The position numbers were made by a program, and so were the translations under genes. The notes below the pieces were generated by a model. It searched no databases. It had not been told where the DNA came from and worked only from the letters and a program-made list of their open reading frames with translations. Positions 22,305-34,164 of a DNA stretch of 64,000 nt are shown here, in pieces. Each line of letters opens with the position of its first letter. Within the stretch, counting starts at the first letter, position 1. This DNA comes from Plotosus lineatus (lineage: Eukaryota; Chordata; Actinopteri; Siluriformes; Plotosidae): NCBI GenBank assembly GCA_024760905.1, contig CM045729.1, forward strand, positions 55,471,080 to 55,535,079, in the 5' to 3' direction.

Positions 22305-25300
22305 TCTCCTCCTTGAATTGCCACCTTATCGTGGTCGAGGGGTTTGCGTGACCTAATGATCCTATGAGCTATGCTGTAGGGGTCATGATGCCCCCGGTTG
22401 GGTCACCCAAGGGAAACAGGTCCTGGGTGATGGTCCAGACGAAGTGCGGTTCATAAGACCTCTATGAAAAATAAAAATAATAGGACGTAATTTCTCTTGC
22501 CCGGACACAGGTCACCGGAGCCAGGCCTGGAGGAGGGGCTCGAAGGCGAGCGTCTGGTGATCTGGTTTCTGTCCATGGAGCCCGGCCGGGCCCAGCCCAA
22601 AAAGGAGACATGGGTTTGCCCTCCCATGGACCCACCACCTGTGGGAGGGGTTATAGGGGCCGGGTGCAATGTGAGTTGGCTGGCAGCCAAAGGCATGGGT
22701 TCTGTCGGACCAATCCTCGGTTACTGACTCTGACTCTTGGGATATGAAATGTAACCTCTCTGGCGAGGAAGGAGCCTGAGCTGGTGCGTGAGGTGAGAGA
22801 TACCGACTAGATATAGTCGGGCTCACCTCAATGCATAGCTTGGGGTCTGGAACCACCCATCTCGAAAGAGGCTGGACCTTATTCCATTCTGGAGTTGCTC
22901 CTGGGCAGAGGTGGCTAGCCAGTGTGGGCATCCATGTTGTCCCCCGTCTTGGTGCCCAAACGTTGGGGTTCTCCCCGGTCGATGAAATGGTAGTTTCCCT
23001 CTACCTTTGGGTGGGAGGACGGGTCCTGACTGTTATTTTTGCTTATGCACCAAATGACAGTTCAGAGTACTCACCCTTATTGGAGTCTTTAGAGGATGTG
23101 TTGGAGAACACTCCCTCGGGAGACTCACTCATTGTCTTGGGAGACTTCAATGCCCATGTGTGCAACGATAGAGTGATCTGGAATGGTGTAATCGGTAGGT
23201 ACAGCCTCTCCAGGCTGAATCTGAATGGTGTTTTTTTGTTGGACTTCTGTGCTCATCACAGTTTGTCTATTACGAACACCATCTTCAAACATAAGGGTGC
23301 CCATGCACTTGGCGCCAGGACACCCGAGGTTGCAGTTCGATGAACGACTTTGTAATTGTGTCACCGGATTTGCGGCCGCATGTTCTGGACACTTGGGTCA
23401 AGAGCGGAGCTGAGCTGTCAACTGATCACCACCTGGTGGTGAGCTGGCTTCAATGGCGGTGGAGGCTGCCTTCTAGACCTGGCAGGCCCAAGCGTGTAAT
23501 TAGGGTCTGCTGGGAACGTTTGGCAGTCTCCTGTCCGAGAGGCCTTTAACTCCCACCTTTGGCAGAGCTACAACCATGTCCCGGAGGAGGCGGGTGACAT
23601 GGAATCTGAATGGGCCATGTTTCGTGCCTCCATTGCTGAGGCGGCAGCCCATAGCTGTGGCCGGAATGTCGTCAGTGCTTGTCGCGACAGTAAGCCCCGA
23701 ACCTGGTGGTGGACACCTGTGGTGATGGAGGCTGTCCAGCTGAAAAAGGAGGCCTATCGGGTCTTATTGGTCTGTGGGACCCCCGAGGCAGCAGACAGGT
23801 ACAGGCAGACCAAACGTGCTGCAGCCGAAGCTGTTGCAGATGCAAAATCTCGAGCATGGGAGGAGTTCGGTGAGGGCCTGGAGAGTGATTATCGGTTGGC
23901 CTCAAAGGTTCTGGACCACCATCGAATGCCTCAGGAGGGGGAAGGAGCTCTCCACAAACACTTTACAGTGGAAGGGGGAGCTGCTCACCTTGACTGGGGA
24001 TGTTGTTGAGAGGTGGAGGGAATACTTTGAGGACCTCCTCAATCCCACCAACACGCTCTCCATGGAGGAAGACCCTGGGGGTTTGGGCGGGGGTCTGCCC
24101 ATCACTGGAGTTGAGGTCATTGAGGTAGTCAAAAAGCTCCTTGGTGCTCAAACTCCGGGGTTGGATGAGATACACCCTGAACATCTCAGGGCTCTGGATG
24201 CTGTAGGACTGTCTTGGTTGACACGTTTCTGCAACATTGCGTAGCCATTGGGGGCTGTACCTCTGGATTGGCAGACCGGGGTGGTAGTCCCCCTTTTTAA
24301 AAAGGGGGACCGGAGGGTATTTTCCAATTATCGGGGAATCACACTCCTCAGCCTACTTGGGAAGGTCTGTGCAGGGGTACTGGAGAGGAGGATCTGACCG
24401 ATAGTCGGACCTCAGATTTAGGAGGAACAATGTCGTTTTCGTCCTGGCTGTGGCACTCTTGATCAAATCAATACACCCCCTCCAAGATCCTTGCCCGAGG
24501 GACAATCTTGTGGGGCATGCTCCGGGAGTACGGCGTTCCGGACCCGTTTCTACGGACCATTAGATCGCTGTATCACCAGAGCCAGGGTTTGGTCCGTATT
24601 GGTAACAACAGGTCAAATTCGTTTCCGGTGAGGGTTGGAGTCCACCAAGGCTGTCCTTTTGACACCGATTCTGTTCAGAATTTTTATGGACAGAATTTCT
24701 AGGTGCAGCCGAGGCATTGAGGGGTTCTGGTTTGGTGGCCATCGGATCTCGTCTCTGCTTTTTGCGGACGATGTTGTTCTTTCGGCTTCATCTGGCCGGG
24801 ACCTCCAGCTCTCATTGGAGCGATTCACAGTCGAGTGCAAAGCGGGCGGAAAATCTGCACCTCCAAGTCCGAGGCCATGGTTTTCAGTCGGACAAGGGTG
24901 GAATACACCCTCCGGATCGGGAATGACTTCCTGCCCCAAGTGGAGGAGTTTAAGTATCTTGGGGTCTTGTTCACGAGTGAGGGAAGGATAGAGCGGGAGA
25001 TCGACAGACGGATCACTGCAGCCTCTGCTGTTAAACAGAGCCTGTACCGGTCCGTCGTGGTGAAGAAGGAGCTGAGCCACAAGTTGATCTATGTTACCAG
25101 TTGATCTATGTTCCAACCTTCACCTATGGTCACGAGCTTTGGGTAGTGACCGAAAGAACAAGGTCGCGGATACAAGCGGCTGAAATGAGCTTCCTTCGCC
25201 AGGTGGTGAGGCTCTCCCTTAGAGATGAACCATCCGGAGAGAGCGAGGAGTAGATTCGCTGCTTTTCCGCTTTGAGAGGGGCCAGTGGAGGTGGCTCGGG

Positions 25301-25526
25301 CAGCTGGTCAGGATGCCTCCCTGTTGTGGTGTTTCGGGCATGTCCAAAGGGGAAGAGACCCCGGGGTCGACCTAGAACACACTGGAGGGACTATGTCTCT
25401 CGGCTTGTCTGAGAACGCCTCCGTGTCCCCCCAGAAGAGCTGGAGGAAGTGGCTGGGGAGACGGATGTCTGGGCCTCTTTGCTTAGGTTGCTGCCCCCGC
25501 GACCCGACCCTGGAAGATGATTATGA
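22305..25526 (+). mobile_element. Rex/CR1-like non-LTR retrotransposon, near full length (pseudogenised)
   Basis: It is bounded by TGATCACTGC at 22295-22304 and 25527-25536. The 5' region starts ttgaattgccaccttatcgtgg. The endonuclease domain shows AYAPND and VLGDFNAHV (about 23040-23340). RT motifs include VRVGVHQGCPF and SLLFADDVV, with the later EEFKYLGVLFTSEGR region (about 24500-25110). The 3' end is gctgcccccgcgacccgacc plus a GAT-rich tail. Several frameshifts break it, and about 100 bp of RT appears deleted near 24475-24505 (after gatcaaatcaatacacc). The clade assignment is from memory and tentative. Confidence 0.85.
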
Positions 25527-25584
25527 TGATCACTGCACCAAGCCATCAAAATGTATTGAACTTTAAAGCACATGAATAAAAATC

Positions 25585-25920
25585 AGGGTGCTTAATGGCT
25601 CAGTGGTTCGCATTGTTGCCTCACAGTGAGAAGGTTCTGGATTTGTGTTTCAGCCACGTGCCTTTGTGTGTGACATTTGAGTATTCTCTCCATGTTTTGC
25701 AGAGATTTCCTCCACGTACATCTGTTCCCTCCCACAGTCCAAAGATATCCACCTTAGGTCAATTGGCTACTATGAATATGTTTGAATGTGTGTGGTTGAT
25801 ATTTGTATGTGTGTTAGCTCTGCAATAGACTAATGATTCCATCTTTCAGATGAAGTCAGATGGGATTGGCTTCAGTTTGTAGCGCAACTATGTTGAATAA
25901 GCAATATAGATAAATGGAAT
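25585..25920 (+). repeat. V-SINE/L2-like SINE, diverged
   Basis: The head is ggtgcttaatggctcagtgg ... gcctcacagtgagaaggttc; the body is ctccacgtacatctgttccctcccacagtccaaag. The tail is heavily mutated. It ends about 100 bp before the last enox1 exon. Confidence 0.7.
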
Positions 25921-26025
25921 TAAGATAAAAATGGGAAAAATGCACATTTTTATAAAATATCTGATTTCATAAAAAGTATAAATAAATGTCATTTAATTGC
26001 TAAATGTCTGAAACTCTTTTTTCAG

Positions 26026-26157
26026 ATCTCCGCCAGTGATCTAGAGCGACTGATGGTGCAGCTACCAAATATGTTCAAGCAGGAGTTTAGTGGTGTGGGA
26101 GCCACATTGGAAAAACGCTGGAAATTTTGTGGCTTTGAAGCCCTCAGCTCAACATAA
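26026..26157 (+). CDS. enox1: enox1 terminal exon i with stop
   Basis: The last coding exon runs from acceptor CTTTTTTCAG to TAA at 26155-26157. It encodes ISASDLERLMVQLPNMFKQE followed by FSGVGATLEKRWKFCGFEAL and SST. LPxMFKQEFxGVGATLEKRWK is the C-terminal signature of ENOX1 (ENOX2 reads more like HTFKQEMTGVGASLEKRWK). The protein ends three residues after the conserved CGFE block, as expected for the family. Confidence 0.97.
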   Translation: MSASDLERLMVQLPNMFKQEFSGVGATLEKRWKFCGFEALSST

Positions 26158-26278
26158 CGAACAGAGACAGTGGATGACACTGAGGTTATGGAATCTGTGA
26201 ATGCTGTGCCTCGGTGACAGACAGTCTGAGACTGGCCAATGCCTCAGAGAAACTCAGTAGGGTTCTCCCTCACCGCTG

Positions 26279-26359
26279 TAGCTGTCCCCCCTGCGGTTCT
26301 GGTTTGAAGATACTGATGTAACTGTCCCCCCCTGCGGTTCTGGTTTGAAGAACTGATGA
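26279..26359 (+). repeat. Two-unit tandem duplication in the 3' UTR
   Basis: A unit of about 43 bp containing ctgcggttctggtttgaaga is present twice, with small differences around the C-run and gatactgatg/gaactgatg. Confidence 0.85.
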
Positions 26360-26869
26360 CGGCAAAGGAAACTGCACAGAATCAGGATAGATGTGCTTAT
26401 TTGAAGCGCTATTCAGACCTCTGATCTTCTTGAACTTGAAATTATGGAAAGTATGCGGAACATGAATATATACAATGGCACACAAGTACCCACCCAGCAC
26501 ATGCAGTATCAGAGACTAGTCACTGTACTGAACGCTTATTTCACAGTTGTGAACCAGTTTACCAAAAGCATTACAAAGTTAAGATCACCTCAACTTTAAA
26601 AAAAAAAAGTGTTCAGAGAAAGAGCTTTTTGTCCATCTTGTGCATTTTGTGCTACAGTTCTTTGGGGAACTTCAGCAGTGATAAACGCACCAGCATAGTA
26701 AACATGCTGCAGGTAATACTCGTGAATATTTCCATCCCTGACTGATGGAGGATATTTTACTATTTAGGGTTGTTTGTTGTTGTGTTGACAGTGTTTGTAA
26801 TATGCATTCTTCTTGTATAATAATGTACCATTACTATCAGCTCATGTTAAATATGACATCAAAAACTCT

Positions 26870-26875
26870 ATTAAA
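26870..26875 (+). terminator. Candidate poly(A) signal ATTAAA
   Basis: The common variant hexamer lies about 710 nt after the enox1 stop, followed by T-rich sequence. Confidence 0.3.
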
Positions 26876-27049
26876 TCTCTTTTTATTCAAATTCAAATAA
26901 TATTACGCATGCTGGGATGAACACATGCGTCACATCACATCACATCAGAGTGTCACCTGTTCCATATTCATTTTTAATATTTTTTTTTGCCACAGTAGTC
27001 ACTGAAACACAGGAAGGTGTGAAGCCGAATGTCCTTAATCACTCTGAAT

Positions 27050-27055
27050 AATAAA
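27050..27055 (+). terminator. Candidate poly(A) signal AATAAA
   Basis: A canonical hexamer about 890 nt after the enox1 stop codon. It is the better hexamer of the two candidates. Confidence 0.4.
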
Positions 27056-27075
27056 TCAAGCTGATATCAAAATGG

Positions 27076-27960
27076 AAAGAAAGGGAAATGGCTAGCTGTT
27101 ATGCAGGCAAGACCGAGTCTACTTGAATGCTGACCCAATTTTAATAACACTGCCTTTGTGCACCAGTACAATACATTGGAAACTTGAGGGGCACTCAGAC
27201 TTCAAGGCACCTCCACCACACAGCAAGGATGATGTAGCAAATAGTTCCTATACGGTCCCTGGTTTTCATTATCAATGTGCTTGTCTTGCACGATGCAAGT
27301 TCATATATGCTTTTACATTAGTTGTAATGAAACTTGTTTTGACGTTATCCCGTGATCTTGATTTACCTTAACTAACTAACTCTGTTAATTGAACGTTTCT
27401 ATGTGGTATCTTATCTGTCACTTACAGTATATTGGTCTACATCACTTAGATATTGTCACAATTTTAACTTAACATGGAAAATGCCCAGCTCCAAAAATTA
27501 GAGGAAATTTGTTAAGAGTGGTCAGGATTTTGTTCAAAGTCAGTGACAGAGAGCCTCACAAACATCAGTATTTATCAACCTCCCCAAAACCGCATTTGGG
27601 GGGGAAGGCAACAAAGCAGTCAAGATATGATTTAAGTAAAAACTTTGTGAAACTAAAAATCAAAGAAGAAAAGGCCAACTGAGAAGTGCAGACACAATGG
27701 GAGGACCAGAAAAAAAAGATATAACTCGGATAGAGGAGAAAGAGTGAATTTTTTGACCCTATACAGAACTGCCTCGGTAGGAGTGATCAAGAGGTTACTG
27801 ACAGACCCATCATGGGTGGGAAAAAAAGCAGCTTTACAGAGAATCAGATGTACAACTTTATTTAGATTCCTCATAAATAAACAAAAGGTTGCTGTTTGGG
27901 GAAGGAAAAAAATAAACAACTTGAGAGGCGCTGAGCTCAAGAGAATCCATCCTGACTGAG
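27076..27960. other. Intergenic, nothing recognised
   Basis: No gene, clear transposon or tandem repeat is seen. Confidence 0.6.
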
Positions 27961-27962
27961 GA

Positions 27963-28140
27963 TTACATTTACAGTATTTTTCAGACGCTCTTATGCAGAG
28001 TGACTAACAATTATCATTTCTATACAACTGAGCAATTGAGCCTTGCTCAAGGGCCCAACAGTGGTGACAGTGGGGATTGAACCACTGACTTTAGGATTAG
28101 TAACCCATCACCTTAAACCACTGAGCCACCACTGCGCTTA
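27963..28140 (-). repeat. tRNA-derived SINE-like repeat
   Basis: The plus strand reads gattacatttacagtatttttcagacgctcttatgcagagtgac ... ccttgctcaagggcccaacagtgg ... aaccactgagccaccactgc, a widely dispersed fish repeat whose reverse strand has a tRNA-like head (gcagtggtggctcagtgg). Confidence 0.75.
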
Positions 28141-28330
28141 CATTACTGAGAGATTACATATCAAATCAAACAGACACTATTGAAGCATTCAAACTCCTTC
28201 GACTTGAGATGCACCCAAGTGCAATTCATTATTATTAAAGTTATTATCAGAACATTATTGATATGCCATGTTCCAGATCTGTGTATGGCTGTTTTAGTAG
28301 ATGACTACAGGTTTTATCACATATGCAATA

Positions 28331-28505
28331 CAGTATACAACTCCACTGTAATTCCAAATAAGTTGAGATGGTGTATAAAATTGAAACGAACCAAAATGCA
28401 ATGACTACAAATCTCATAAACCAATCTTTTATTCACAAAAGAACATAGCAAACATAACATTTTACCATTTCATTAAAAATATTAGCTCATTATAAATTTG
28501 ATGGA
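28331..28505 (+). mobile_element. Left end of a Tc1-like element, interrupted by SINEs
   Basis: It starts CAGTATACAACTCC after TA and continues aagttgagatggtgtataaaa ... accatttcattaaaaatatt, typical of a common fish Tc1-group element. At about 28505 it is interrupted by a SINE cluster. Related internal pieces resume at about 29420. Confidence 0.6.
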
Positions 28506-28507
28506 TG

Positions 28508-28691
28508 GGGGTGGCATGATAGTGGAGTGGGGTCAGCACTTCTGTTTCATTGCAAGGCTCTATGTTCAAGTCCCAGGATCAGGTATTTCTGTGTGGAGTC
28601 TGCATGTACTGCTCATGCGTGTAATTTTTCACTGGGTACTCCACGTTCATCCCACAGACTAAAAACTGGAAAAGGACAGGGGTTCAACAAT

Positions 28692-28700
<9 letters not shown>
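28508..28700 (+). repeat. V-SINE-like 5' part, ending at (CA)n
   Basis: The head ggtggcatgatagtggagtg is followed by tctgtgtggagtctgcatgt and atcccacagactaaaaactgg. It ends in a (CA)n run at 28694-28726; the tail is missing. Confidence 0.65.
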
Positions 28701-28728
<28 letters not shown>

Positions 28729-28759
28729 ATCTACAAATTGTGGAATAATTTCAGAATTA

Positions 28760-29413
28760 ATTAATTCATTTTCTGAACTGCTTAATCCTAATTGAGATCA
28801 TGGGAAGGCTGGCACCCATCTCAGGAGACTCTGGGTGAGGGAAGAGTACACCCTGGACAGCTCACCAGGCCATAGTCGGGCAGAAACACACTGATGGCTA
28901 TGCAGCCTACTTTTGATGAAGCAATGGTTCTTTTACATGCCTATCACCTAGACAGTGAGAGACATGGCTGGCCTGAGTTAACCCAGTTCGCTACACTGGG
29001 GTGCAGTGACAACCCGTTAAGCGTTGGGCTTAAACCCCCAAGTGGGGCCGGTGGCATAGTGGTTAGGGTGCTGCGCTCATGATCGGGAGGTTGTGAGTTC
29101 GAATCCCACTGAGACCCTCACTGTGCTAAGACCCCTGGGCAAGGTCTCAACCACAAGTGTGCCTCTGTTCACCCAGCAGTATAAATGGGTACCAGTAAAA
29201 TATACTGGGAAGGTAACCTGCGATGGACTAGTGTCCCATCTAGGGGGAGTTGAACTCCTGGTCGCTTCACGCTACGGAAACCGGGGATAAGTACCGGCCT
29301 GATGAGCCACGAGGCTCAGCCACTAGGCTCGGGTGTAAAAACCCAACAGACTTACCTTAAACCGCCAACCTTGAGATCTGGTCCAGCACCTTAACCACCA
29401 GGCCACCACTGCC
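28760..29413 (-). repeat. Composite SINE with L2-type tail, interrupted by another SINE
   Basis: On the reverse strand: tRNA-like head (29413 down to about 29356), interruption by the 29041-29355 SINE, body (about 29040 to 28890), then an L2-type tail to 28760. The switch to the L2 tail follows gtgtttctgccc (28889-28878), the same point as in the 10093 copy. Host sequence on either side of the interruption is joined by a 12-bp duplication. Confidence 0.8.
29041..29355 (+). repeat. tRNA-SINE inserted inside another SINE
   Basis: The head gccggtggcatagtggttag with B-box-like ggttgtgagttcgaatccc is followed by gatggactagtgtcccatc and cttcacgctacggaaaccgg. It is flanked by CTTAAACCCCCA (29029-29040) and CTTAAACCGCCA (29356-29367), 11 of 12 identical, a target-site duplication in the host SINE. 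Confidence 0.85.
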
Positions 29414-29419
29414 CGAGAA

Positions 29420-29900
29420 TAATGTCCCCTTCTAAGAGTCTGGAGAAATCCTTGTGTCAAAGGGACATAAGCCAAAAATCAATACTGGATGCCCATGATC
29501 TTTAAACAGCAAGGCATTAAAAAAACAGGCATGAATGATTCTGTCATGGGCTGAGGAACACTTTCATTAATCATGTTCTGGGAACATAGATCACAAGGAC
29601 GCAGAGTTTTGAACTCATCAATTGGTGTCCATGTTTTCCAAAAAGAATTACAAATTTTGATTCACTTAACCACAAAGCAGCTCCCCACTTTGCCTAACTA
29701 CATTTTAAATGAGCTTTGGCCCAAAAACAATGGTGGTTTTTCTGAATCACATTTACGCATGGTTTCTACTTGATATGACACAAAACCACAATGCAGTCCC
29801 ACCTGGAACAGTTCTAGCTTAAGCAGCTTGGAGAAGGGCCCACCATGACAATTTCGAAGTGCTGAAGTGTGTGTTAATGTCTGTTTAATGAGCAACACAC
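29420..29900. mobile_element. Rearranged Tc1-like transposase fragments
   Basis: 29440-29580 reads in + orientation (actggatgcccatgatcttt ... gattctgtcatgggctgagg), while 29585-29740 reads in - orientation (reverse complement gggccaaagctcatttaaaatg ... gtaattctttttggaaaacatgg). Both are parts of the same Tc1-type coding region, so the relic carries an internal inversion. Confidence 0.55.
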
Positions 29901-31270
29901 AGTCTTACCCATGAAGCCAACACTCAACTTTTAAAATTCTTTATCAGAAATAAGACCCGAGGCTAATGTTCATTTTGGGTGATGGAGTTTCTACATAAGC
30001 AACACGTGGTAAGGTGCGGTTCGGGTTAAGGCTGTTTGCAGATATTTTGAAACCTGAATATTAATTGAATTTTTTTTAATTAAAAGAATAATTTCTCATT
30101 ACAGACTTACTGAGTCTGCAAATGACAGCATAGATTATTGTATTTTGTTGACAGCATGCTGCACAAAAAAAATACAGCTTGCATAAGCCATTCTTCCTGT
30201 CAGTGAACAAAAATAGTGTTTGCTGGACACTAAACCCAGACAGCAAGAATAGCACTTACTGCTCAGCTTCTTATTTCTTTCCTCTTTGACACACTAGCCT
30301 TTTTTCCCCAAACTGAGCAAGAAACTGAAAAATGATCAAGCACATTCATATTTCCTTCTTTTCTTCTGTTCATTTGGGTTGCCATGCAGGCAGGCCATTA
30401 ATGTGCAGAATATCTGTGGTTGATGGATGATGATGAACATCAAAATGCTAGCACAGCAGGATGTTTACAAGGCTCTCACTGTGCAATTTCTTTCTTTTTC
30501 ACTGTGAACCTATTTTTAGCAAGGCCTTCTAACATTGTATCTTGCCTTTTTCTGTGAAAGTTATTTTCTCACTGGCCGTTATTTGTGTTGCAAGTGTTCC
30601 TGTCTCCATAGCAATAGAATAGTAATGTGATGAAGACAGGTACGCTCCATGAACCTTTCAGCTGTATATGATAACACGCATTACAATACAATGGTTTCTC
30701 AAAATCTTACACCAATAAAATGAGAATAAAATAGTTGGAATAATTGTACTCATTTTCTTTTTGTCTGAATGAAAGACAGATTAAACACAATCAATGTCTA
30801 GACATTTCGACAAATATTTTACAGTGGTATTTATTTAAGGAAAAAAAAAATTGCAGTAACTTAGTGTTTTGTATCAAGATCAAATGTTGGAAACATTCTT
30901 TTGGTCTGTCTGAGGAAGTCTATGGAAAGAGCTGATTTTGAAGATGAGGTTTCCTGAAGTCATCTATAAATAAACTGGGTAGGAGTGGAAATACAAGCAG
31001 CATGAGCTGTGCTAATCTCTCCTACTAACAGTAGCTAGTTAATTAACTCAGGATTTGTTTATGAAATGAGGGGAAACAATCTACAGTTTAGATTTATAGC
31101 ATTCCCAGAGACACTAACTTTATTCCACCATGTCATTATTTCAGCGACTCTGCTGATGAGTAGTGTTTATTTTACATTGCTCAATATAATATACTGTTGA
31201 CACTGCAGGAAAAGGTACTATACTGCACTTTTCCTCATTATAAGCCTACCTTTTTTGTTGAAGCATATAC
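29901..31270. other. Intergenic, nothing recognised
   Basis: AT-rich sequence with no supported gene or classified repeat. Confidence 0.6.
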
Positions 31271-31272
31271 AT

Positions 31273-31273
<1 letters not shown>

Positions 31274-31360
<87 letters not shown>
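31274..31360. repeat. (CA)n(TA)n microsatellite
   Basis: A CA run followed by a TA run. The next element starts directly at its right edge. Confidence 0.95.
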
Positions 31361-31364
<4 letters not shown>

Positions 31365-32893
31365 AGCCACTCCACCAAAAGTAGGCTCTTGGGTCCAAAA
31401 ATGAAAAATGAGATTTTTACACAGTCAGATCAAGGAGGCCCAAAGCCGCAAAATGCAGCAAAAAACTTTGTCAATACCTTGAAAACTGACCGAGCTATGC
31501 CATTTCTTGTGTCAGCATTGAACTAAAAATTTCAAAAGACGTTTTAGAGAAAAATGAGCACAAAGATTGCACTTTTTCCAAGTCATTAGCAACCAAACAT
31601 TTTTATGCACCTCAGCCGTATAAACTTTTAGAAAACATGTCTAAGAAAGGTTTTAGGAAGAGATAATAAGAGAAATCATCCTCATTTTAATCTGTCAGGC
31701 CCTTTTTAAAGCCATTAGTCATCGTGGTAACCCCCAAAAATGAACAAAAAAAAAGACTATTTTTTTTAAATTTCTGTTTATTCCAATAAGATCAGTATGT
31801 ATCTTTTTGACCATTATATAAAGGTTCAAATGCCTTCAAATGATACTGATTGAAAAAAAAAACACTGTCAGGTTCAAACAATCACACTGAAATTAAGAAA
31901 ACTATATTAGAAAACTCTCTGATCTCTTTATACAAGTAAGCTTCATCAACTCTGCCCTCAGCATTATCATCTTAATCTATATCCTGCTCAGCAAATAAGA
32001 TCACATATTCTTCACAAACACCACTCCTCACACTTTCATTAACAGATGTCTTTTCTTCATCAACATCAAAATCTTCATCAACACAGATGGCATCATCATC
32101 AGTTTGTTTATATGTAAAAGGAATGAAACATTTAAGTATTTTTCAGGTTTGACCAATTTTCGTACAGACCTAAACAACCCACGATCCAGCATGTCCAGTC
32201 CAGACAAGATTACACACAAACCAAATAATCAAAAAAAATTCCATAATCAAATTTTGCATGCTGAGAAAAGTACTCACCGGCAGAATAATATTCAAGAACG
32301 CTAAGCATTCCGGCATCTTCAAAGCCCAATTCTCGCGTCAAATTTAACATCTATACTAATGCCGCTAGACATCACAGATGACATTTCACGCCCCGTTTCC
32401 AGAAATTATTCCGCATGGAGTAGACTAGAGTCAGGAAGTAAACTGGAAGTTAACATGTGACGGGCACTGAGCATGTGCAAGCTTGAGCTGACCAATCAGT
32501 GTGATCATTACAGATCTTCCTTAGCAACTAGCCTGTATTATTTACGTGCATATCGTCTTCATAATCTTTATTTTATTTGCCGAAATGGCATTTTAATATC
32601 AAAACAGTATCCAAAATGGAGAGACTACTTCACGACTGTTCTTCTAGTGTATTGAGTAAGTTTGATACTGTTTTTATCTAGTTTTATGAGGGTAACCACC
32701 AGAAAAAATAGAAAACCACAATTTTTAGTGAGCTTTAGTCGATTTCACATGAGCAAGTAATAGTTGAATACTTGTTTTAATAGTTTATGCAAAAATCCGA
32801 ATTTCAATAAAAATTGACCATTTTTACTTTTCTGGCCTTTATCTCAAAAGTGGTCTGTGTGACAAGCGCCTACTTTCAGTGGAGCGCCTCACA
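31361..32893. mobile_element. 1.5 kb element with about 30-bp terminal inverted repeats
   Basis: The left end TGTGAGCCACTCCACCAAAA then gtaggctcttg pairs with the right end caagcgcctactttcagtgg then agcgcctcaca, with roughly 80% identity over 30 bp. Both ends abut TATA/CATATA sequence. The interior has no recognisable transposase. A reverse-strand frame near 32130-31970 is acidic (DDDAICVDEDFDVDEEK). The superfamily is unknown to me. Confidence 0.6.
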
Positions 32894-32929
32894 TATACAC
32901 ACACATGCACGATGCAGAACATATGGATT

Positions 32930-34130
32930 TTGGATGATCCCTTTGAACAATTTCTCTAAATCATCCAGCGGCCTGGTCCTCTCCTCTGCACTCTCCTCTT
33001 CAGCTCACTCCACAGGTTGTCAATGGAGTTGAGGTCTGAGACCTGAGATGGCCACGGGAGGAGTTTGATTCTATGTCTGGTGAAACATTTGTGAGTGACC
33101 CAGTGACAACTCTTTTTCAGCTTTCGGGCAGAGACACTAGATTTTGATTTAAAAGGTCCTGGCATTTTAAAGGGTTCATTATGCCACGTTCCCTAGCAAG
33201 GATCCCAGGGAAACAGGCCACAGCATCACCGATCCCCCCCCACCCCCATACTTCACAGTGGGCATGAGATGCTTTTCTGCATGCTCATCTTTTGTGTTCC
33301 ACCAGACCCACTTAAGAGTGTTTTTTGCCAGAAGGTTCTATCTTGGTCGCATCTGACCAAAGCATACAGTCCCAGTTGAAGTCCCAGCACAGTACCACTG
33401 AGCAAACTGCAGACATTTACATATATGATTGAGTGAGAAAAGTTTTTTCTGTGCATGTGTCCCAAACTGCTTATTGGGAAATACATAGCATCTGATGGTT
33501 GTTTTCTAACCTTTGTGACCGAATTTGTTGCAATTCTTTAACCGTGACCTTTTGGAGAACTTTTTATTTCTTTTTTGTTTTGTTCTGACTTGCTTACCAG
33601 TGGTCTGACTGTTTTAAACTTCTTAATGATTCTTCTGCCAGTAGATATGGACAGGTGCAGGTGAGGGGCATTTTTCTTGTAGCCATTGCCTAACTTGTGA
33701 AGGCTGACACAAATCTGCCTTACTTGAATGGGGTATTCCTTTGTCTTTCCCATGTTGAAGAGTAAATAAGAGAAATGGCCTCTGTGTCACATCATATTTA
33801 TACCCCAAGGAAACAGAAAGTGATAAATTACTAATTAAATGTTCCAAGGTACTCTGATCAACTTTGTGAACTACTGTAGAAACAACAGAAATATTTACAT
33901 TACATTTATTTCCTAGGAATTGTTAGGAGTGCCAATAATTGTGGAACTGGTGATTTTATGAAAAACTATTATTTCAGGGATCCCCCCCACCTTAAAATTC
34001 ACTTCAGTTGAAGGTTACACGGTTCTACAATTTTCATTGAAAGTATGCTTCTGCAATAAAAATGTAATTTATTTTTAAGTCTTTTAACACACAATCACTG
34101 GGGTGCCAATAATTATGGAGGGCAGGGTGT
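32930..34130 (-). mobile_element. Tc1-like transposon relic, 3' end missing
   Basis: On the reverse strand the 5' terminal region lies at about 34130-34090 (ctgccctccataattattggcaccccagtg). Next comes a frame starting MGKTKEYPIQVRQICVSLHK (33753-33538), with the helix-turn-helix region of Tc1 transposase. Then comes a decayed middle part, and LPWPSQVSDLNSIDNLWSEL (32956-33165), the catalytic region around the SxDLNxIxNLW motif. Frames are broken, and no matching inverted repeat is found at the other end. Confidence 0.8.
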
Positions 34131-34164
34131 GTGTTGAGAGATTAAGATACATTTTGTTAATCAT

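Larger units (their letters stand above)
26158..27075 (+). other. enox1: enox1 3' UTR (probable extent)
   Basis: Sequence after the stop codon with no open frame or repeat element apart from a small tandem duplication (26279-26359). Two candidate poly(A) signals are present. The true end cannot be fixed from sequence alone. Confidence 0.55.

Noticed and set aside
22512..22931. 139-aa frame on the reverse strand
   Set aside because: Antisense of the 5' region of the Rex/CR1-like LINE.
29041..29120. tRNA-like sequence with A and B boxes
   Set aside because: It is the head of a SINE, with a SINE body and TSD, not a tRNA gene.
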